Position numbers and translations under genes: made by a program. Positions 1 through 5,262 of a stretch of DNA of 5,262 nt are shown one piece after another; within the stretch, counting starts at the first letter, position 1, and the number at the start of each line of letters is the position of its first letter. The notes under the pieces are model-generated. The model was not told the origin of the DNA, ran no database searches, and worked only from the letters and a program-made list of their open reading frames with translations. Source of the stretch: Enterobacteriaceae endosymbiont of Donacia vulgaris (lineage in GTDB: Bacteria > Pseudomonadota > Gammaproteobacteria > Enterobacterales > Enterobacteriaceae); contig NZ_CP046191.1 of the NCBI RefSeq assembly GCF_012568445.1, forward strand, positions 1-5,262, read 5' to 3'.

Positions 1-2736
1 ATGAAAAATAAAATGCAAAAAATAATAATAGCTATTTTTTTTACATGTCTTTTTATACCTAAAATTAATTCAATGACATTAAAAAAGAAATCTAGTGATG
101 TAAATTTCTATATTTTTAAAAAAATGAAAAAAGAATACTTCTTTTTTATAAAAAAAGAAGAAAGAAGAAAAAGTGACACACTTACAAAAGAAATTCTAGA
201 AAAAGAAAATTTATTTATTAAAAATAGTAGTATCTTTGATAAACCTTTATCTAAAACAGAAATTTTTTGGAATAATATAAAAAAACATTTAAACAACAAA
301 AATTATTTAGATAATTATCAATTAAGTTCTTTTTTTGCAAAAAAAAAAATAGAAAATAAACAAAAAAATGCATTTTATTATTTTTTATTAACAAAAAAAA
401 ATTTTTTAAATAAAGAAGAATTTGTAGAAAATATAAAATCCATTATTATAGATAAATTTAATTACGAAATAAATAAAAAAGTTCAATCAAGTTTTTATAA
501 GTTATTTAGTAAATTTAAAATAAATGGAAAAACTTCAATAAAAATCAAATTAGATGAAAATTTAAATTTTAATAATTCAGAAATTAGTTTTCTATTATCC
601 TTAATAGAAAAAGATAATTATATTTTGTTCCTACAAAATAGTATACATAAGACTGATGATAGAAATCAAAATAATTTTGGTTTAGGTTTAAGAAAATTTT
701 CTTTTGAAAATAATTATTTATTAGGAGTAAATAGTTTTTTAGATTATGATATTTCGTTAGAAAATACAAGATTAGGTTTAGGTTTTGAATTTTGGAAAGA
801 ATTTATTAAATTTAACATTAATATGTATTATGGTTTAAGTAGATGGTGGCATTATACTAATAAAGATACTTTAAATAACAATAAATTTTTTAATAACAAT
901 ATAAACGATGATGAATTTTTTTCAAAACCAGCAACAGGATTAGATTTTAGAATTAAAGGATATTTTCCTAAAATCCCAGAATTAGTATTTAAAATAGATT
1001 ATTCTAAATATTTTGGCAATATAGGGTTTAAAAGAAATGTTAATAAAAAAAATTATGAAAAAATATCTTCTATTCCCTTTTTTTCCTTCTCTATGGATTA
1101 TAGTCCAATACCTCTTTTAACTTTCAATATCAAAAGGTTACAAACATTAGAAACAGGTAATTTTCAGTTTGGTATAAGTGTCAATTTAAATTTAAATTCT
1201 TCTTTTCATAATCAAGTACATACAAAAATTAATGATGTCTTTTCTTCATCTTACGATCATATATATGACTTTATAGAAAGAAATAATAACATAACATTAG
1301 AATATAGAAAAAAATATATAATTAAAATATTTGCAAAAAAAGAAATCTTGGGATTACCTAGAAGTCAACATTTTTTAAAAATGCATGTTAGTAATGTTAA
1401 TTATATAAGTAACATATTTTTTTATATTAGTAATATTTTTTTATACAGAGGTGGATCAGTTGGATTATATAATAATAAAAATGATTATATGATACGTTTA
1501 CCTAGTTATGATTTTCAAAATATTAGTAGTAATAATTATGTATTAAAAATTGTTGCTGCTGATGTCTTAGGTAATAAAGATGTATTTTATATGAGAATAA
1601 AAGTGTTACCTCCTTTACTAAATAAAAAATATTCAACTTTGAATATTTACCCTAAAAGAATATTAATAGATTCTTCTGAAAAGGCAAAAATAGTTTTTGA
1701 AGCAAGAGATCATGATAATGAATTATTGGCTAATTTAAAAGATGTTAGCTTTATTGTAGAAAGATTTTCTACATATGCTAAACATAATATTCATATAAGT
1801 CCTGTAAATGAAAATCCTAAAGGGACTTATTCTGCATTTATAACAAGTTCATCTTATGGATTTGCTTTATTAAAAGTAAAAGTTAATAATACAGTAATTA
1901 AAGACATTAGTGATACAGTTGAATTTATTGCCCCCTCCGTAGATAATATGGTTATAAAAATTGAGCCAAAAAATCTGACTGCAAAAGTTAGTGAATCAAT
2001 TAAATTATTAATAATTGTTTATGATAAACATGGTAAAAAATTAAAATTTTCTGATGTTGAAATAAAAAAATTGATGGCAGTAGACCAACATGGTGAAGTT
2101 AGAAAAGATAGTGGAGAAATTCATATTGAAGACATTACACATAAAAAATCTTATGATGGTAAATATTTTTTCTTAACGACAGATAAAAATGGAGAATTAG
2201 AACTTAAAATATCAGATCCTCATGGTATTGGAGTTAAAACATATTTTAAAATTATTGCAAATAATTATGTTTCAAAAAAAATAGATTTAATTTTTACAGT
2301 ACCTACAAGTCCTAAACATATTTTAGCCAAAATGTATGGTCATATGCCAGATTTTATCCTTTTTAATGGCATGAAATTTAAACGACCTACTTTAAGTGTT
2401 GAACGTCTTGGAGATCAAGTAAATCATTATTTAAATGAAGATTGGGCTAAGTTTACTTGGTTTAATGCAGAAGCATTCTGCAAATCTCAAAATGCTCGAT
2501 TACCTACAAAAGAAGAATTAATAGCTTTTTATAATGCTCATCCAGGTGATGATTTGATAAGTAATTATGGATGGCCTATAGTTGAAAAATTTTTTAGTAT
2601 GTTTTGGACTTCAACTCCTAAAATAAATATGTATTTTCCAGACCCATTACATTATCATGTTGATTTTGTTACTGGAAAAATTGATCAGGGGATTGTAGGA
2701 AATATCTTCCCTTTTATTTGTGTTGATGATAATTAA
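1..2736 (+). CDS. Intimin/invasin-family adhesin (inverse autotransporter)
   Basis: This gene encodes a 911-residue outer-membrane adhesin. Residues 1-24 look like a signal peptide, with a short basic start, a hydrophobic core and a likely cut after INS. Residues 25-135 are lysine-rich and unrecognised. Residues about 140-400 match the inverse-autotransporter barrel of intimin/invasin: GLGLRKF (227-233), LLGVNSFLDYD (240-250), RLGLGFEFW (257-265), a GYFP segment (320-323) and SPIPLL (368-373). ERNNNITLEY (426-435) is the conserved segment just after the barrel. Two Ig-like domains follow (about 543-645 and 649-772). The C-terminal head (about 775-911) has a lectin-like AEAFCKSQNARLPTKEEL block. 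Its cysteines 827 and 907 are the only ones in the mature protein, and their spacing resembles the terminal disulphide of intimin and invasin. No Shine-Dalgarno sequence is visible. The start at base 1 gives a good signal peptide. ATG at base 13 is possible, and if the window is circular the frame is open back to an ATG at 5236. The ligand is unknown. Confidence 0.93.
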   Translation: MKNKMQKIIIAIFFTCLFIPKINSMTLKKKSSDVNFYIFKKMKKEYFFFIKKEERRKSDTLTKEILEKENLFIKNSSIFDKPLSKTEIFWNNIKKHLNNKNYLDNYQLSSFFAKKKIENKQKNAFYYFLLTKKNFLNKEEFVENIKSIIIDKFNYEINKKVQSSFYKLFSKFKINGKTSIKIKLDENLNFNNSEISFLLSLIEKDNYILFLQNSIHKTDDRNQNNFGLGLRKFSFENNYLLGVNSFLDYDISLENTRLGLGFEFWKEFIKFNINMYYGLSRWWHYTNKDTLNNNKFFNNNINDDEFFSKPATGLDFRIKGYFPKIPELVFKIDYSKYFGNIGFKRNVNKKNYEKISSIPFFSFSMDYSPIPLLTFNIKRLQTLETGNFQFGISVNLNLNSSFHNQVHTKINDVFSSSYDHIYDFIERNNNITLEYRKKYIIKIFAKKEILGLPRSQHFLKMHVSNVNYISNIFFYISNIFLYRGGSVGLYNNKNDYMIRLPSYDFQNISSNNYVLKIVAADVLGNKDVFYMRIKVLPPLLNKKYSTLNIYPKRILIDSSEKAKIVFEARDHDNELLANLKDVSFIVERFSTYAKHNIHISPVNENPKGTYSAFITSSSYGFALLKVKVNNTVIKDISDTVEFIAPSVDNMVIKIEPKNLTAKVSESIKLLIIVYDKHGKKLKFSDVEIKKLMAVDQHGEVRKDSGEIHIEDITHKKSYDGKYFFLTTDKNGELELKISDPHGIGVKTYFKIIANNYVSKKIDLIFTVPTSPKHILAKMYGHMPDFILFNGMKFKRPTLSVERLGDQVNHYLNEDWAKFTWFNAEAFCKSQNARLPTKEELIAFYNAHPGDDLISNYGWPIVEKFFSMFWTSTPKINMYFPDPLHYHVDFVTGKIDQGIVGNIFPFICVDDN

Positions 2737-2751
2737 TCATAAATTATATTG

Positions 2752-2769
2752 TTAATAACTATTTATTAA
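2752..2769. terminator. Weak AT-only hairpin between convergent genes
   Basis: Perfect 7-bp arms, TTAATAA and TTATTAA, enclose a 4-base CTAT loop in the 37-bp gap between the adhesin stop and the pheA stop. It could end transcription from both sides. On the plus strand a T-run follows at 2777-2782. The stem has no G-C pair, so it would be weak, and such palindromes are common by chance in DNA this AT-rich. Confidence 0.3.
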
Positions 2770-2773
2770 TATG

Positions 2774-3448
2774 CTATTTTTTCCCTAAAACTAAAAAATG
2801 AGTTTGATTATCTATTTTATTTGTTATATTAGTTTTTATAATTTTTAACTTATAAAATTTAGCTGAAATTTTATTTCCTATAGCTGCCAAGTTTTTAAAT
2901 GAACTTTTTTTGATATATTCCATAGCAAATGAAGAACTCGAACAATATTTTATTTCCCATTTAGGAAATTTATTCATAAAAATACTACATTGTTTAAATG
3001 GTTCAACATGACTAAAAACTTTTTTTATTTCATGTAAAGTTATATTTCTTTTATTAGTTACTAAACAATGTTTTATCGGTAATTTAAATTTTTTTTTTAT
3101 ATATAAAAAAAAAATATTACTTTTAAATAAAGTTAAAACTTCTTTTATTAATCCTGTACAATTATTGTATATAGGAATAATTGCAAAATTAATAATTCCA
3201 ATTTTTAAGTATAAAAAAATTTCAGTAAAATTTTGACAACTTATATTAATAAGAGTTTTTTGAAAAAAAGTATTATTAATATAAGTTTTTACTGCTAAAT
3301 AAGAATAACTACCCTTAGGACCTAAAAAAGCAATACTCTTATAATATTTTTTTTGAGGTTTTTCTTTTAGAAAATTTTTAATATTATAGTCTATAATAAT
3401 ATTATTATTTTTATCAGAAGAAATGTTCTGTTTAATAATTTTTGACAT
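2774..3448 (-). CDS. pheA: Stand-alone prephenate dehydratase, no CM or ACT domain
   Basis: This 224-residue protein should convert prephenate to phenylpyruvate, the step before transamination to phenylalanine, in the cytosol. Residues 38-224 align from memory along the dehydratase domain of E. coli PheA: IAFLGPKGSYS (39-49), IPIYNNCTG (91-99), SHVEPFKQCS (146-155), AAIG (188-191) and NQTHFLVLGKK (214-224). E. coli PheA is about 386 residues, with an N-terminal chorismate mutase and a C-terminal ACT domain that senses phenylalanine. Both are absent here: the protein stops where ACT would begin, and only about 37 lysine/asparagine-rich residues precede the catalytic domain. Positions equivalent to E. 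coli Asn160, Ser208, Gln215 and Thr278 are kept (N95, S146, Q153, T216). The Glu159 position is Tyr94, and the TRF motif is THF. The gene lies 58 bp downstream of trfA on the same strand and may share its transcript. No Shine-Dalgarno is evident. The family assignment is secure, but activity is less certain because of these substitutions. Confidence 0.93.
   Translation of the reverse strand: MSKIIKQNISSDKNNNIIIDYNIKNFLKEKPQKKYYKSIAFLGPKGSYSYLAVKTYINNTFFQKTLINISCQNFTEIFLYLKIGIINFAIIPIYNNCTGLIKEVLTLFKSNIFFLYIKKKFKLPIKHCLVTNKRNITLHEIKKVFSHVEPFKQCSIFMNKFPKWEIKYCSSSSFAMEYIKKSSFKNLAAIGNKISAKFYKLKIIKTNITNKIDNQTHFLVLGKK
3088..3115. repeat. 28-bp perfect AT palindrome inside pheA
   Basis: An A, ten T, ATATAT, ten A and a T form a perfect palindrome within pheA, covering the codons around residues 112-121 (FFLYIKKKFK). 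It contains two adjacent 10-base homopolymers. The reading frame is intact through it. Confidence 0.8.
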
Positions 3449-3506
3449 ATTTTAAAATAAAGAAAATGATTTGATTTTATAATAACATAAATAAAAAAAA
3501 ATAATC

Positions 3507-4370
3507 TTATTTTTTTATAATATGAACAATATCATTTTTATCTATCCAACATTTCCAGCCAGTTGCAAGGGAAACTTCATATAACGATTTTTTTAAAATT
3601 TGTCTAAATTTCCATAATAACAATATATGACTCCCACACAATTGTTTTAAGGTATTTACCTTATATGGTAAGGGATTATTATTATGAGAACAAAAAAAAC
3701 AATGAATCCATTGTGATAATTGTTTACCTTTTAATTTTTTTCTTTCTTTTAAAGAAATAGCTGTCCATGTAGAATCTATAAAGAAAGATATTATATTTTT
3801 ATTTAATAAAATAATATTTTTTTTTGTTTTATTATTTCTATACCATTCGTGTAATAAATGACCTATATAAAAATCATCTTTATAAGTTATTTCTATACTA
3901 CAAATAGATAATCTAATTAAAGATGATTTAAGCCATTCATAATCTTTTTTTCCTGTATTTCTATCTATTGATCTTAAAAAAGAATAAGTAGAAAAGATTA
4001 CTTTCTCTCCTAAAGGTACTTTAGTAAATAAATATAAGCATTCTAACCATACATCTAAATCAGATTGATCTAAGCTTTCACCTGTAAAACGTATAAAAAA
4101 ACCATTTAATGATGTTTTTAAAACATTCTTTTCATATTTTCTATTACCCTTTTTTATTATTCCAAAAAGAGAACTACGTAATATAATATTGGGTATAGCC
4201 CTATTTTTTTTTGAAATATTAGGAAAATATTTTTTTACATTAAAGCTATTATTTTTTATATATTTAATTGATTTATAAAAAAATGATATATTTTTCTCTT
4301 TTTTTTTTTTTAAAATATTGCTCTTTTGAATTAATAATTTAATCCTATTATGAAATAATTTTTTACGCAT
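3507..4370 (-). CDS. trfA: TrfA-family plasmid replication initiator
   Basis: This 287-residue protein resembles RK2 TrfA, which binds origin iterons as a monomer, opens the origin and recruits host DnaB helicase and the sliding clamp. The length is close to the short RK2 form, TrfA-33. Recognisable blocks are RAIPNIILRSSLFG (57-70; RK2 RAAPNHLLRSALFG), FTGESLDQSDLDVW (95-108; RK2 YTGARLDQSDLDVY), KGKQLSQWIHCFFCSH (214-229; RK2 AGKPLAQWLHGFYASH) and LKQLCGS...WKFRQILKKSL (241-263; RK2 LHELCGS...WKWRQDLRKAL). The last block is the expected DNA-contacting second winged helix. Residues 1-55 are lysine/asparagine-rich, are not conserved, and include a 13-A run. No Shine-Dalgarno precedes the ATG at 4370. 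The iteron array lies about 540 bp upstream on the same molecule, and pheA follows 58 bp downstream. Iteron-like half-sites in the leader suggest autoregulation. Confidence 0.95.
   Translation of the reverse strand: MRKKLFHNRIKLLIQKSNILKKKKEKNISFFYKSIKYIKNNSFNVKKYFPNISKKNRAIPNIILRSSLFGIIKKGNRKYEKNVLKTSLNGFFIRFTGESLDQSDLDVWLECLYLFTKVPLGEKVIFSTYSFLRSIDRNTGKKDYEWLKSSLIRLSICSIEITYKDDFYIGHLLHEWYRNNKTKKNIILLNKNIISFFIDSTWTAISLKERKKLKGKQLSQWIHCFFCSHNNNPLPYKVNTLKQLCGSHILLLWKFRQILKKSLYEVSLATGWKCWIDKNDIVHIIKK
4299..4311 (-). repeat. 13-base poly-A run in the trfA coding strand
   Basis: Thirteen consecutive T on the plus strand give A13 in trfA codons 20-24 (Leu then four Lys). The frame is intact as given. 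Runs of this length are sites of replication and transcription slippage in AT-rich endosymbionts. Confidence 0.85.
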
Positions 4371-4452
4371 TTAAAATTAAAGTATAACTTATATTTTATA
4401 TAAAAAAACCACTATTTTTTGTATTTACTTTCTTTTTTTTTACTTAACTAAA

Positions 4453-4473
4453 TACTTACATCAAGTATAAGTA
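4453..4473. promoter_or_regulatory. Possible TrfA operator: inverted repeat with iteron core
   Basis: TACTT (4453-4457), five bases, then AAGTA (4463-4467) form a perfect inverted repeat, and a further TAAGTA follows at 4468-4473. ATCAAGTA at 4460-4467 is identical to eight bases of the iteron. On the minus strand a TATACT -10-like hexamer (4469-4464) overlaps it. Many iteron-plasmid Rep proteins repress their own gene through inverted partial iterons. That this one does so is inference, and the paired -35 is poor. Confidence 0.4.
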
Positions 4474-4675
4474 AATGTGTAACAAAAAAAATGTAAGCTT
4501 AATAAAATAATACAATACCACACATATTAACATTTTATGTTTTGCTTGTCATTTTTTTATATTAATATGGGTGTAATACACAAAACTCATCTTTGAAAAA
4601 ATTTTTTTTATTTTAAGCTTCCAATTATATTCATTATCTCAAAATATTAAAGTAAATAAATAAATACAAATCACT

Positions 4676-4686
4676 TACTTGCTATC
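4676..4686 (-). repeat. Solitary inverted degenerate iteron
   Basis: On the minus strand the bases read GATAGCAAGTA, 10 of 11 matching the iteron core GATATCAAGTA. A CTC sits three bases before the core, where the array has CTC two bases before it. The site lies between the array and trfA in opposite orientation to the array. Confidence 0.5.
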
Positions 4687-4782
4687 TATGAGATTCTTTT
4701 ATTCTTAGAATATATGAATGTTTAACACTTTATAATCTCAATGTCAATCAAAAAAATATTTATTTAACTAAAAATTTATTTT

Positions 4783-4811
4783 AGTCTACTAGTTTTATTT
4801 TTCAGTGTCAA
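4783..4811 (-). promoter_or_regulatory. Candidate sigma70 promoter for trfA (and pheA)
   Basis: On the minus strand a perfect -35 TTGACA (4811-4806) is followed by a 17-base spacer and TAGACT (4788-4783; 4 of 6 to the -10 consensus). Ten A lie one base from the -35 (T-run 4813-4822 on the plus strand), in the position of an UP element. It points towards trfA and would leave a leader of about 400 bases. A second perfect TTGACA at 4747-4742 has no good -10. Confidence 0.45.
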
Positions 4812-4832
4812 GTTTTTTTTTTAAATATAAAA

Positions 4833-4874
4833 AATATCTATTAAATTTTTTAATAAAAAAATTTAATAGATATT
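4833..4874. repeat. Perfect 19-bp stem-loop next to the iterons
   Basis: AATATCTATTAAATTTTTT (4833-4851) and its exact reverse complement (4856-4874) are separated by a 4-base AATA loop. The stem has a single G-C pair. It ends 33 bp before the first iteron. Read on the minus strand it is followed by TTTT and further AT, so it could act as a terminator that shields the trfA promoter from the origin side. A single-strand priming structure or protein-bound cruciform is an alternative. Confidence 0.8.
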
Positions 4875-4907
4875 AACTAAATCTCCCCTCTTTCTGAGAT
4901 ATTCCGA

Positions 4908-5052
4908 GGGATATCAAGTAGCAAACTCGGGATATCAAGTAGCAAACTCGGGATATCAAGTAGCAAACTCGGGATATCAAGTAGCAAAACTCGGGATATC
5001 AAGTAGCAAAACTCGGGATATCAAGTAGTAAAACTCGGGATATCAAGTAGCA
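4908..5052 (+). repeat. Origin iteron array: six full repeats plus a partial
   Basis: The unit is GGGATATCAAGTAGC, then three or four A, then CTC. Copies 1-3 (4908-4928, 4929-4949, 4950-4970) are 21 bp with three A. Copies 4-6 (4971-4992, 4993-5014, 5015-5036) are 22 bp with four A, and copy 6 has AGTAGT in place of AGTAGC. Copy 7 (5037-5052) stops after GCA. There are no spacers, so this is not a CRISPR array. A period of about two helical turns puts every copy on the same face of the DNA, as expected for Rep-binding iterons. With trfA nearby, this is the likely replication origin. The array is markedly richer in G and C than its surroundings. Confidence 0.93.
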
Positions 5053-5157
5053 CCTATATATATATGTTTAATATATGTTTTTCTTTATAATCTTTTATAT
5101 TCACTTATAAATATTTATAATTTTTTTTTAAATTAAATCTTGAAAAGAAAAAAAAAA
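5053..5157. other. AT-rich stretch, probable DNA unwinding element
   Basis: About 100 nearly pure A/T bases follow the last iteron directly. ATATATGTTT occurs twice in tandem at an 11-bp period (5060-5069 and 5071-5080), and TTTATAAT recurs further on. Iterons followed by an AT-rich stretch with direct repeats is the usual layout of an iteron origin. The opening role is inferred from position. Confidence 0.5.
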
Positions 5158-5167
5158 TGTGTATAAT
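5140..5167 (+). promoter_or_regulatory. Candidate sigma70 promoter reading off the right end
   Basis: TTGAAA (5140-5145; 5 of 6 to TTGACA), a 16-base spacer and a perfect TATAAT (5162-5167) form the best-matching promoter in the window. If the molecule is circular, it would transcribe into the adhesin gene with a leader of about 90 bases. No other gene lies downstream of it within the window. Confidence 0.5.
5158..5166 (-). promoter_or_regulatory. Exact DnaA-box match
   Basis: The minus strand reads TTATACACA, an exact fit to TTATNCACA and the same sequence as box R2 of E. coli oriC. It lies about 105 bp beyond the iterons, across the AT-rich stretch, where many iteron origins carry DnaA boxes. 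It overlaps the -10 of the candidate promoter. One chance match in a window of this composition is plausible, so position is the main support. Confidence 0.45.
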
Positions 5168-5262
5168 AAAAATCATATGAATGTTATTAAAATTTAAATA
5201 AAGTTTCGTCAAATAAAAAAATAAATCTTATAAAAATGGAGAAAAAGATCATAATTTTAAAA
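5168..5262 (+). other. Leader of the adhesin gene if the window is circular
   Basis: There is no gene here. From 5191 the sequence is open in the adhesin frame across the end-to-start junction. ATG at 5236 followed by GAG would add nine residues before the Met encoded at base 1. GGAG at 5238-5241 is about 21 bases from that Met codon, too far for a normal ribosome binding site. Confidence 0.35.

Larger units (their letters stand above)
4371..4832. other. trfA leader/control region without a convincing gene
   Basis: No reading frame of useful length or coding character is visible on either strand. The longest minus-strand candidate I followed, from the ATG at 4533, gives only about 25 hydrophobic residues and has no ribosome binding site. 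The stretch holds repeated TACTT/AAGTA half-sites near trfA, an 11-bp palindrome GTGTA-A-TACAC at 4571-4581 that also contains a one-mismatch DnaA box (TAATACACA, 4574-4582), and a solitary inverted iteron-like site. A candidate trfA promoter lies towards its far end. It is best read as regulatory DNA. Confidence 0.6.

Noticed and set aside
108..299. 63-codon open frame on the minus strand
   Set aside because: It lies antisense inside the well-supported adhesin gene and is made of Phe, Leu, Ile and Lys as expected from AT-rich complement. No start signal or family resemblance is seen.
584..769. 61-codon open frame on the minus strand
   Set aside because: It is antisense to conserved barrel motifs of the adhesin, and its Tyr/Asn/Leu-rich translation has the look of a shadow frame.
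3449..3506. Remnant of a chorismate mutase domain upstream of pheA
   Set aside because: Only 58 bp separate the genes and their sequence is featureless AT. There is no room for, or trace of, the missing domain.
4476..4484. Possible DnaA box on the minus strand (TGTTACACA)
   Set aside because: It has two mismatches to TTATNCACA in the conserved positions, no better than chance in this composition.
4459..4533. Minus-strand 25-codon hydrophobic reading frame starting at the ATG at 4533
   Set aside because: It is short, has no ribosome binding site, and a Phe/Leu/Tyr-rich product is what random AT-rich DNA encodes.
4543..4570. Possible plus-strand promoter with TTGTCA near 4546
   Set aside because: No acceptable -10 occurs 16-18 bases downstream, and no plus-strand gene follows.
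4746..4758. Possible IHF site beginning AATCAA
   Set aside because: The second conserved part of the IHF consensus (TTR at the right spacing) is missing.
4908..5052. CRISPR array
   Set aside because: The repeats are directly adjacent, with no unique spacers, and no cas gene is present. A TrfA gene nearby explains them as iterons.

Overview
The window looks like a small, complete, very AT-rich plasmid from a reduced-genome gammaproteobacterium, most likely an insect endosymbiont related to Enterobacterales. Three things point this way. Long A and T homopolymers run through genes and spacers. The only catabolic or biosynthetic gene is a stripped-down enterobacterial pheA. The replication initiator is of the TrfA (RK2/IncP) family and lies beside an iteron array. 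The first base is the A of a start codon and no gene is cut at either end, so the window is probably the whole circle opened at a gene start. The sequence alone cannot prove this, and the host genus is not recognisable.

Layout: 1-2736 (+) encodes a 911-residue intimin/invasin-type outer-membrane adhesin with signal peptide, inverse-autotransporter barrel, Ig-like repeats and a C-terminal lectin-like head. A 37-bp convergent gap follows, holding a short AT hairpin. 2774-3448 (-) encodes a stand-alone prephenate dehydratase that lacks both the chorismate mutase and the ACT regulatory domains of enterobacterial PheA. 3507-4370 (-) encodes TrfA, in tandem with and 58 bp upstream of pheA. 4371-5262 has no convincing gene and appears to be the control region. 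In order it holds a Rep-operator-like inverted repeat, a solitary inverted iteron-like site, a candidate trfA promoter, a perfect 19-bp stem-loop, seven tandem 21/22-bp iterons (the last incomplete), an AT-only stretch with direct repeats, and a DnaA-box match. That match overlaps a good sigma70 promoter pointing off the right end towards the adhesin gene.

Working model (inference): TrfA binds the iterons, opens the adjacent AT-rich stretch with help from host DnaA, and may repress its own gene through iteron-like half-sites. The plasmid then carries two host-interaction functions at raised copy number. One is a surface adhesin. The other is a phenylalanine-pathway enzyme freed from feedback inhibition, comparable in logic to the amplified trpEG and leu plasmids of Buchnera.
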